Assembly (NCBI RefSeq): GCF_014649755.1
Contig: NZ_BMTQ01000009.1
Span: 62,001-126,000, forward strand
From: Streptomyces litmocidini
GTDB taxonomy: Bacteria; Actinomycetota; Actinomycetes; Streptomycetales; Streptomycetaceae
DNA length: 64,000 nucleotides
Reading direction: 5' to 3'
Position numbers and translations under genes: made by a program. Below, one piece after another: positions 33,201 to 39,575 of this stretch (its first letter is position 1; each line of letters begins with the position of its first letter). A model generated the notes under the pieces. It had not been told where the DNA came from. It saw only the letters and a list, made by a program, of their open reading frames with translations, and did not search any database.

Positions 33201-33928
33201 CCGACGGCGAACTCGCCTTCACCGGCCGCACCGGGGGCCTGGTGAAGATCCACGGCAACCGCGTGGAGCTGGAGGAGATCGAGGCGATCCTGGAGTCCCA
33301 CCCGGACGTGCGGGAGGCCGCTGCCGCCCTCCACGGAACCCCGTCCGCGCCCCGCCTCGTCGGGTACGCGGTCGTCACCGCAGACGTGTCCCCCGCCGCG
33401 CTGCGGGCGCTGCTCGCCGCCCGGCTGCCCGCCCCGGTCGTCCCGGAACGCGTGGTGCTGCTCGACGCCCTGCCCCGCACCCGCACCAACAAGCGGGACC
33501 GGGCCCGGCTGCCCGTACCGGAGGCGGCCGTCCCCGACGCGTCGGCGCCACCGGCGGAAGGCCCCGAACAGCTCGTCGCCGACGCCTGGCGCCGCGTGCT
33601 GGGCGCCGACCGGGCCGTGGGCCGCCACACCAACTTCTTCGAGGCGGGCGGCAACTCGCTGCTCGCCGCCCGGTTGCAACTCGACCTCGCCGACCGGCTC
33701 GGCCGACCCGTACGGCTCGTGGACATCTTCGCCCGCCCCACCGTCGCCGAGTTCGTCGCCGGCCTCGACGCGCCGGGCGGCACCTCGGACGCCACCCCGC
33801 ACGGCGACCCGGCCGGTGCACGGGCGGACGACGCGGCCGCGCGCGGCAACCGCCGCCGCGCCGCCGCGCGGGCCCGCACCCGGGGACGCGCCGCCGGCCG
33901 GACCGACCCAACGACAAGGAGTAACTGA
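27278..33928 (+). CDS. Nonribosomal peptide synthetase, C-A-T-C-A-T
   Basis: The 2216-residue protein starts at an ATG overlapping the previous stop. Module 1: C (LSYAQRAIW; HHIVVDAW from H147), A with pocket D-I-L-Q-L-G-L-I-W, a textbook glycine code, and carrier GGNS near 1030. Module 2: C (HHLAVDGWS near 1245), A (A3 near 1733, YGPTE near 1879) with pocket D-A-T-Q-L-A-L-L-A, of unknown specificity, and carrier GGNS near 2125. A4 of module 2 has Tyr for the usual Phe (YDAAYTEVF). Its A10 motif reads TRTNKRDRARL, with Asn for Gly before the catalytic Lys. The protein ends in an Arg-rich tail (GNRRRAAARARTRGR) that may dock the downstream PKS. Confidence 0.93.
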   Translation: MTAPLPPRPRRDRAPLSYAQRAIWRAEQLLPGSALHNETAAFRLTGPVDADALERALAVLAARHEAMRCAVLTDDDGEPYQHITDRTRPAVDLTDLTGLSEDAREDRLAELVARAATEPLDLARPPLMRTRLFRLGDDRHLLLFVAHHIVVDAWAFGVFLEELAAQYAAETGGGPALPELPDGRRDFGDYAAWQRTDPSAGSGLAHWRERLGGELPVLSLPAEPAPSGAARPDETSGAVHHFTLPADLVTRLAALARSRVATLPATLLTAFCAVVQRFTGQDDLVVGMPVATRNRPALGAMVGPLLNVIAHRADLSGAPTFDEALARTRRDLKADLAHRDTPFDLVVEDLAPAAGGRSPLFQLMYAFHSGPTTTLTLPGVATEPAPSHSGTAKYDLSLFLRPRPSGDLDAGLEYRAAALAPHTVAAIAEGLLCLLEAAVADPGRPLADLPVAAPEAYDRVVTGFNTADRTPAPWPTAPHALRALAALRGDAPAVGHGDDVLTRADVDRAADRVAARLAGRHGVRPGDRVALLAPRDSSLVPLVTGIWRAGAVLVPLDDTMPEERAAHVLADSGARLLVTGHPDRPAPDGGPALAACADLLAETGPAGTVPFPDGPPPGSLAYLMYTSGSTGRPKGVAVPHDRVANLLHSVVREPGMGTDDVLVAVTALTFDISVLELFAPLVAGGRVVVAPHDTVRDPARLAALLRGSGATLVQATPSLWRALVDSGWQGLPGLRILSGGEPLDPALAARLLERGAELWNLYGPTETTIWSTAGRVLPGEPVTVGRPLARTYCHVLDRHDRPVPLGATGELVIGGSGVAAGYWNRPDLTAAAFVPDPVGADPLGTGDPAAPVYRTGDLARYLPDGRIVVLGRADQQVKILGHRVELGEIEAHLTAHPLVRAAAVVVDGQRTAAPRLVAFVVPDGAPDGAEDVADGGGDETPGAVLRRHLRGLLPAAVVPAVIATVGELPLNTSGKVDRPALTRRAHDLTSATAPTAPADDDERAVVALWADLLGAAPDTVGTTDDFFAAGGNSIVATRLLGRIRDALGRAPSLAAFYADPTPRGLARAAREAAGPGTATAGTPAAPDGAEFRPDGPVPLTDQQRQLWLTQRLAPESAAYNLAAAVRLDRPVDTGALGRALRDLAGRHRVLAARCALTDDGPVLLPLPAESVRPTVLRAPEEVRGRGAEAVEEWRDGVLRAEATRPFDLADGPLLRVALLHADAEDTATRDAEGASGPVLLLTAHHLAVDGWSIGVAVRELAALHAHHTGTGPLPAPPPLDFARHAAALAAPAAEATRDAHLAYWRARLDGHPGVLDLPADPDAAPRPAGEGATVPFRLTPGDTARLRAAAARLRVTPFTLLLSVYASLLGRYGGTDDVLVGVPAANRGAPGLDGLIGSLVTTLPVRVDLRGDVSFAALARRTGQRLADDLDRSLVPLDRLVDALGLPRDPARPALVQATLVLQDAIPARVRLGDASGELLPVPTGTAKYDLTLALEEHPDRIDGVLEFATGRFTPAWVARFTGHLETLLRAALDDPDAEAAAAPVDPHHTEVPSPRPASPAGTWREACATPVHELFRARAAEHPDAVAVRHDGRAVTYGELDAWSDRIAGRLLGRGARPGRFVSVLLPTGPAQTAAVLGVAKAGSAFAVLDADSPRARLRAVLDDAEPLCVLAAESSLAALPDLWDAAAGTFGGVPVEPLDPELPEPGAQPAAPAPESAARPAHEATGDDPLCLVYTSGSTGSPKGIVLPHATLAQFAHWQGETFGVRPGSRVAQWAPFTYDAAYTEVFAALCHGAALCVPADHVRRDPVALASWLRAERVTQIQTVPGFLAVLTEALDRDGAALPDLEHLLLAGEVLPPSLADAWADRPVRPRLHNLYGPTECVLATHRELAPGERFPSSVPIGRPIPGREALVLDHRGRPCPVGVVGEIHLRSDLLAGSYHRRPEESRRAYVPDPWRPGGTLYRTGDLGRVLPDGELAFTGRTGGLVKIHGNRVELEEIEAILESHPDVREAAAALHGTPSAPRLVGYAVVTADVSPAALRALLAARLPAPVVPERVVLLDALPRTRTNKRDRARLPVPEAAVPDASAPPAEGPEQLVADAWRRVLGADRAVGRHTNFFEAGGNSLLAARLQLDLADRLGRPVRLVDIFARPTVAEFVAGLDAPGGTSDATPHGDPAGARADDAAARGNRRRAAARARTRGRAAGRTDPTTRSN

Positions 33929-33929
33929 C

Positions 33930-34667
33930 ATGGACGTACGAAGCGTGATGACGGAGCTGCGCGACGCCGTGGGCTCCGACGGGCTGGAGCGGGTCGAGGA
34001 GTGTTTGGCGATCCTCGTCGGCGAGAAGGCCCCCGAGTACCTCCACGACGACCAGGAGCCGACCCGCCTGTTCTTCCCCGGCATCAGCGCCCTGCCGTGG
34101 CACGACACGGCCGACCGGCCGTGGGTGGCGGGGATGGAGGCCGCGTTCGAGGAGATCCGCGCGGAGTTCCTGGCGCTGCGCGAGGCGGAGGCCCGCTTCG
34201 CCCCGTACGAGGACCTCTACACCAAGGAACTCGGCTGGCAGGGCTGGGACACGTACCAGATCTACCGCGACGGGACCTGGCGCGACGAGGCCCGCGGGCG
34301 CTGCCCGAAGACGGTCGAGGCGCTGTCCGCGACCCCGCACGGGCCGCGCGACGGCATGTTCACCGTCCTCAACCCGGGCGTCCACATCACCCCGCACACG
34401 GGCGGCGTGAACCTGCTCCTCACCGCGCACCTCCCGCTGATCGTCCCGCCCGGCTGCTCCATCAAGGTCGGCGACGACGAGCGCGGCTGGGAGGAGGGCA
34501 AGGTCATCCTCTTCGACGACAGCTTCATCCACGAGGCGTGGAACCGGGGCACGCAGCAGCGCGCGGTCCTCCTGTGGGACGTCTGGCACCCCGACCTGAC
34601 GGAGACCGAGGTCCGCGCCCTCGAACACCTCATGCCCCGCTTCCAGGGCTACCTGATGGCGGTCTGA
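33930..34667 (+). CDS. Aspartyl/asparaginyl beta-hydroxylase (AspH) family dioxygenase
   Basis: The 245-residue enzyme has the core of the Fe(II)/2-oxoglutarate AspH family: GVHITPHTGG, then CSIKVGDDERGWEEGK, FDDSFIHEAWN and LWDVWHP. By alignment with animal AspH, the iron ligands are His156 (HTGG) and His201 (FIHEAW), and the conserved Arg in GTQQRAV would bind 2-oxoglutarate. It lies 1 base after the NRPS stop, and its AGGAG is inside that gene's end, so translation is coupled. It probably beta-hydroxylates an amino acid, free or carrier-bound; Asp or Asn is suggested by the family and by the Asn synthetase- and Asp racemase-like neighbours. The actual substrate is not readable from sequence. 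Confidence 0.9.
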   Translation: MDVRSVMTELRDAVGSDGLERVEECLAILVGEKAPEYLHDDQEPTRLFFPGISALPWHDTADRPWVAGMEAAFEEIRAEFLALREAEARFAPYEDLYTKELGWQGWDTYQIYRDGTWRDEARGRCPKTVEALSATPHGPRDGMFTVLNPGVHITPHTGGVNLLLTAHLPLIVPPGCSIKVGDDERGWEEGKVILFDDSFIHEAWNRGTQQRAVLLWDVWHPDLTETEVRALEHLMPRFQGYLMAV

Positions 34668-34744
34668 CCCGACCGCCGCCGGACGGCCGGCCCGTCCGCC
34701 GCGGACCGCGACCCGGTCCGCCTCCGGACGCGGCCCCGTCCCCG

Positions 34745-34799
34745 GGGCCGCCCCTTCCGCCCGCCGAGGCGGCGCCCGGGCCGCCCCTTCCGCCCGCCG
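34745..34799. repeat. 22-bp direct repeat in the hydroxylase-PKS gap
   Basis: Identical 22-base copies lie at 34745-34766 and 34778-34799 in the 282-base gap (34668-34949). The gap holds no gene I can support and is very GC-rich throughout, so a local duplication is the simplest reading. Confidence 0.55.
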
Positions 34800-34949
34800 G
34801 CGGGACGCCCTCCGCCTCCCGCCGAACGCCCCGGCGGCCCCGCGCCCGTCCGCCGACGGGCCGGAACGCCCGCCGGCCGGGGACGGCGCGCCGTCCCACC
34901 GCCCCGCCGCCGCGCGGTGCCCGCACCGAGCCACCAAACGGAGACCAAC

Positions 34950-37900
34950 GTGTACGCAGAGCCAGTCCGGCCCGACCGGGACGACGACACCGACGGCCGT
35001 ATCGCCGTCATCGGCATGGCGGGGCGCTTCCCCGGAGCCGGTTCCCCCGACGAACTGTGGAGCCTGCTGGTGGCGGGGGAGGACGCCGTCACCCGCTTCA
35101 CGCCGGAGGAGCTGACCGCCGCGGGCGTGCCCGCCGCCGAGGCGACCGCGCCGGGGTACGTACCCGCCAAGGGCGTCCTCGACGACATCGCGGGCTTCGA
35201 CTCCCGGCTGTTCGGCTACAACGCGCTGGAGGCGTCGGTCATCGACCCGCAGCAGCGGATCTTCCTGGAGTGCGCGTGGGCCGCGCTGGAGGACGCGGGC
35301 TGCGACCCGGACCGCTCCGCCGGTCCCGTCGCCGTCTACGCCGGGTCGCTGCTGAGCACGTATCTGGTCCACAACCTGCTGCCCCGCGCCGACCTGCGTG
35401 CCACCCTCGGCGTGCCGCTGCTTTTCCAGAGCAACCAGCCCGACCAGCTCGCCACCCGCGCCGCGTACAAGCTGAACCTGCGCGGGCCCGCCGTCACCGT
35501 GCAGACCGCGTGCTCCACCTCCCTCGTCGCCGTGCACATGGCCGTGCAGAGCCTGCTCGGCCAGGAGTGCGACGTGGCCCTCGCGGGCGGCGTCACCGTC
35601 ACCGTGCCGCACCGGACCGGATACCTGCCCGTCGCGGGCGGCATCGAGTCGCCGGAGGGACGCTGCCGCCCGTACAGCGCACAGGCCGACGGCACCGTCT
35701 TCGGCAACGGCGCGGGTGTCGTCGTCCTCAAGCGGCTCGCCGACGCCCTCGCGGACGGCGACCGGGTGCACGCCGTGCTCCTCGGCTCGGCGGTCAACAA
35801 CGACGGCGCCGCCAAGGCCGGTTACACCGCGCCGGGCGTCGCCGGGCAGACGGCCGTGATCCGCGAGGCGCTGTCCGTCGCGGGAGTGTCGCCGCGCACC
35901 GTCGGCTACGTCCAGGGCCACGGCACGGGCACCGCGCTGGGCGACCCCATCGAGGTCGAGGCGCTCACCCGCGCCTACCGGGCCGCCGAGGCCGACGAAG
36001 CCGCCGAGGCCGACGAGGCCGGGGCCGCCGGAACCGGGGGCGCCGCCGCGGCCCCCTGGTGCGCCCTCGGATCGGTCAAGTCGGCCGTCGGCCACCTCGA
36101 CACGGCCGCCGGGGTCACCGGCCTGATCGCCGCCGTGCAGGCGCTGCGCCACGGCACGATCCCCGCCACCCTGCGCGGCGACGGCACGACCGCCGCCGAC
36201 GCCCTGGCCGGCACCCCGTTCCACGCGCCCGCCGCGCCCGTCGACTGGCCCCGCGGCGACACGCCCCGCAGGGCGGCCGTCAGCGCCTTCGGCATCGGCG
36301 GCACCAACGCCCACGTCATCCTCGAGGAGGCCCCGCGCCGGCCCGCCGAGGACGCCCCTGCCGGCGGCACGCCCGCCGTGCCGGTCGCGCTGCCCCTCTC
36401 GGCCCGCACCGCCACCGCGCTCGACACCGCCGCCCAGCGGCTCGCCGCGCACCTGGAGGCCCACCCCGGCGTGCCGCTCGCGGACGTCGCCCGCACCCTG
36501 CGCACCGGCCGCCGCCTGCTGGACCACCGCCGGGCCGTCCTGGCCCGGGACACCGCCGGAGCCGTCGCCGCCCTGCGCGGAGGCGGCCGGCGCGACGCCG
36601 TCGCCGCCCGCACCGACCGGGTCGACGCCCCCGTGGCGTTCCTGCTGCCCGGCCAGGGCGCACAGCTGCCCCGCATGGCGCTCGGCCTGTACGACGCGCA
36701 CCCCGTCTTCCGAGCCGCGCTGGAGGAGTGCGCCGCGCTGTTGCGCCCCCTGCTCGACCGCGACCTGATCGCACTGCTGCGCGACGGCACGGAGGAGGAG
36801 CTGCGCCGCACCGACCTGCTCCAGCCCGCCGTCGTCGCAGTGGGCCACGCCCTGGCCCGGCTGTGGGAGCACTGGGGCGTACGGCCCGCCGCGCTCCTCG
36901 GACACAGCCTGGGCGAGTTCACCGCCGCCGCCCTGTCCGGCGTCTTCGACCTGCCCGACGCGCTGCGGCTCGCCGCCGTGCGCGGCCGCCTCATGGCGGA
37001 GACGGCGCCCGGCGCCATGCTCGCCGTGCCGCTCGCGGAGGACGCCGCCGCCGCGGAGGCCGCCGCCCACGGACTGGACCTCGCCGCCGTCAACGGACCC
37101 GGGGCCGCCGTGCTGTCCGGCCCGGCCGACGCCGTCGAGCGGGCCGCCGGCGCCTTCGAGGAGCGTGGCCTGCGGGCCCTGCGGCTCCCCGTCGACCGGG
37201 CCTTCCACAGCGCCCTGTGCGACGAGGCCGCCGCGCGGTTCGCCGACGAGGTCGCCAGGACCGCCCGCCACGCGCCCCGCGTACCGTTCGTGTCCGGTGT
37301 GACCGGCGACTGGATCACCGCCGAACAGGCCGCCGACCCCGGCTACTGGGCCCGCCAGATGCGCGCCCCGGTCCGCTTCGACCAGGGGCTGCGCACCCTG
37401 ACCGCCCTCGACGAGGGCCTGGTGCTGGTCGAGAACGGCCCCGGCAGCGTCCTCACCGACCTGGTGCGGTCCGCGCGGCCCGGCGCCGACGCCCCGCGCA
37501 CCGCCCCGGCGCCGCTCCCCTCACGCGGCCGCCGCGGCCCGGAGGACGAGCCCGCGAGCGCCGCCCTGTCGCTGGCCGGACTGTGGGCGCACGGCGCCTC
37601 CGTCACCTGGGAGCCGGCCGCGCCCGGGGCCCGTGTCACCGGCCTGCCCGGCTACCCGTTCGAGCGACTCCACCACTGGATCGACCCCGGCACGGCGGCC
37701 GCCCCCGGTGGCGCCGCCCCCGCGGGCGCCGCCACGGAACAGGACCTCGCCGACGCCCTGCACGCCACGCCCGTCTGGCGCCCCCTCGACACGGGCACCG
37801 GGACGGCACCCGGCGCGGACGGCGAGGCCGCCGACCCGCTGCGCGGCCGCCGCCAGACCTGGCTCGTCCTCATGGACCGCGAGGGCGCCGCGCAGCCCGC

Positions 37901-39575
37901 CGTCGACCTGCTGACGGCGCGCGGCCAGATCGTCACCGTCGTACAACCGGGCCCCGAGTACCGGCGCGTCCGGCGCGGCGTGTACGAACTCGACCCGGCC
38001 GACCCCGCCCAGTACGCCAAGCTCCTCGCCGACCTGCGGGCCCTCGTCCGCACCCCGACCGCGATCCTCTACGCCTGGGGCCTCGACAGCGGCGACGACG
38101 CGCGGGAGAGCGGTCCCGACGAGACCGCCTGCTACTTCGGGCTGGTCCGGCTGGCCCGCGCCCTGGCCGAGGAGAGCGTCGTCAACGAGGTCCGCCTCGG
38201 CGTGCTCACCGCCGGCGCGTTCCGGACCACCCCGTCCGAACGCCCCGACCCGGCCGCCGCGATGCTCAGCGGCCCCGTCCAGGTGCTGCCCGAGGAGTAC
38301 GCCAACCTCCGCTGCGCCCAGATCGACCTGGCGGCCGGCGCCGCCCTCGACGAGACCGCCGCGCAGGCCGTGCTCGGTGCCGTCCTCACCGCACCCGCGC
38401 GCCTCCTCGCCCTGCGCGACAGCACGCTCCTCACCCGTACCGTCAGCACCGCCGAGCGCCCCGTCCCGGCGGCGCCCGTCCGGCTCGCCGACGGCGCCAC
38501 CTGGGTCGTCACCGGCGGCCTCGGCGGCATCGGCCGCACCCTCGCCGCCGACCTGGCCCGCACCCGCGGCGCCCGCCTCGCGCTGCTCTCCCGCACCGCC
38601 CCTGAGACGGACGACGGGAGCGGGGCGGGGGACGGCGGCGGACACGCCGCGTTCCTGCGGGAGCTGCGTGACGCGGGCGCCGAGGTCGTCGCCGTACGCG
38701 CCGACGTCACCGACGCCGCGTCGCTCGCCGCCGCCCTCGACCGGGTCCGCGCCCGGTTCGGCCGCATCGACGGCGTCGTCCACGCCGCGGGCCTGCCCGG
38801 CGGCGGTTCCGTCGCCCTGCGCGGCGACGACGAGGCCCGCGCCGTGTTCGCCCCCAAGGTCGACGGCACACGCCACCTGCTCGCCGCGCTCCGCCCCGAC
38901 GAGGCGGACGTCCTGGTGGTCTGCTCCTCCCTCGCCACCCTCGTCCCCACCTACGGGCAGGCCGACTACGCCGCCGCCAACGCCTACCTGGCGGCCGCCG
39001 CGGAGGCCGAAGCCGCCGCGGGCACCCGCCACGCGATCGCCGTGGACTGGGACATGTGGGCCGGGGTCGGCATGGCCGCCGACGCGGAGGTCCCCGCCGA
39101 CCTGCGCACCCTCCAGGAGCGCATGCTCGCCGGTGCCCTCACCGCCCGTCAGGGCGCCCGCGCGTTCGCCGCGCTCCTCGACGGACCCGCCGGACGCCAC
39201 GTGGTGGCCCGTCCGACGGCGGTCGTCGCCGACGGCACGCTCAGCCTGGCCGCGGACGAGCCGTCCGCCGCGCGGCCCGCCGCCGTCGCGCTGCCCCGCC
39301 CGGACCTCGCCACCCCGTACGCCGCGCCGGGCACCCCGACCGAGGAGCGCCTCGCCGAGATCTACGGCGAGATGCTCGGCATCGACCGGGTCGGCGTCCA
39401 CGACGACTTCCTCGACCTCGGCGGGCACTCCCTGCTCGCCGCGCAGATCGTGGCCCGCCTCCGCGCCGAGTTCGACGTCGAGGTGCCCGCCCGCGCGTTC
39501 TTCGAGGGCGGCCGCGTGGCCGACCTCGCCGAACTGATCGAGGACCGCATCCTCGCCGAACTGGAGAACCAGTGA
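34950..39575 (+). CDS. Type I polyketide synthase module, KS-AT-KR-ACP
   Basis: The 1541-residue PKS has KS (VQTACSTS, Cys188; GHGTGT; KSAVGHLDTAAG), AT (LLPGQGAQ; GHSLGEF, Ser653; RAFHS near the specificity loop, nearer malonyl than methylmalonyl types), KR (TGGLGGIG near 1188; GQADYAAANAYL) and ACP (GGHSLLA, Ser1494). There is no DH, ER or methyltransferase, so one malonyl unit should be added and reduced to a beta-hydroxyl. No LDD motif is seen in the KR; the position reads HAAGLPGGGS. GTG 34950 has GGAG 6 bases upstream. A short acidic leader (DRDDDTDGR) precedes the KS. It sits between two NRPS genes and overlaps the next by four bases. Confidence 0.93.
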   Translation: MYAEPVRPDRDDDTDGRIAVIGMAGRFPGAGSPDELWSLLVAGEDAVTRFTPEELTAAGVPAAEATAPGYVPAKGVLDDIAGFDSRLFGYNALEASVIDPQQRIFLECAWAALEDAGCDPDRSAGPVAVYAGSLLSTYLVHNLLPRADLRATLGVPLLFQSNQPDQLATRAAYKLNLRGPAVTVQTACSTSLVAVHMAVQSLLGQECDVALAGGVTVTVPHRTGYLPVAGGIESPEGRCRPYSAQADGTVFGNGAGVVVLKRLADALADGDRVHAVLLGSAVNNDGAAKAGYTAPGVAGQTAVIREALSVAGVSPRTVGYVQGHGTGTALGDPIEVEALTRAYRAAEADEAAEADEAGAAGTGGAAAAPWCALGSVKSAVGHLDTAAGVTGLIAAVQALRHGTIPATLRGDGTTAADALAGTPFHAPAAPVDWPRGDTPRRAAVSAFGIGGTNAHVILEEAPRRPAEDAPAGGTPAVPVALPLSARTATALDTAAQRLAAHLEAHPGVPLADVARTLRTGRRLLDHRRAVLARDTAGAVAALRGGGRRDAVAARTDRVDAPVAFLLPGQGAQLPRMALGLYDAHPVFRAALEECAALLRPLLDRDLIALLRDGTEEELRRTDLLQPAVVAVGHALARLWEHWGVRPAALLGHSLGEFTAAALSGVFDLPDALRLAAVRGRLMAETAPGAMLAVPLAEDAAAAEAAAHGLDLAAVNGPGAAVLSGPADAVERAAGAFEERGLRALRLPVDRAFHSALCDEAAARFADEVARTARHAPRVPFVSGVTGDWITAEQAADPGYWARQMRAPVRFDQGLRTLTALDEGLVLVENGPGSVLTDLVRSARPGADAPRTAPAPLPSRGRRGPEDEPASAALSLAGLWAHGASVTWEPAAPGARVTGLPGYPFERLHHWIDPGTAAAPGGAAPAGAATEQDLADALHATPVWRPLDTGTGTAPGADGEAADPLRGRRQTWLVLMDREGAAQPAVDLLTARGQIVTVVQPGPEYRRVRRGVYELDPADPAQYAKLLADLRALVRTPTAILYAWGLDSGDDARESGPDETACYFGLVRLARALAEESVVNEVRLGVLTAGAFRTTPSERPDPAAAMLSGPVQVLPEEYANLRCAQIDLAAGAALDETAAQAVLGAVLTAPARLLALRDSTLLTRTVSTAERPVPAAPVRLADGATWVVTGGLGGIGRTLAADLARTRGARLALLSRTAPETDDGSGAGDGGGHAAFLRELRDAGAEVVAVRADVTDAASLAAALDRVRARFGRIDGVVHAAGLPGGGSVALRGDDEARAVFAPKVDGTRHLLAALRPDEADVLVVCSSLATLVPTYGQADYAAANAYLAAAAEAEAAAGTRHAIAVDWDMWAGVGMAADAEVPADLRTLQERMLAGALTARQGARAFAALLDGPAGRHVVARPTAVVADGTLSLAADEPSAARPAAVALPRPDLATPYAAPGTPTEERLAEIYGEMLGIDRVGVHDDFLDLGGHSLLAAQIVARLRAEFDVEVPARAFFEGGRVADLAELIEDRILAELENQ

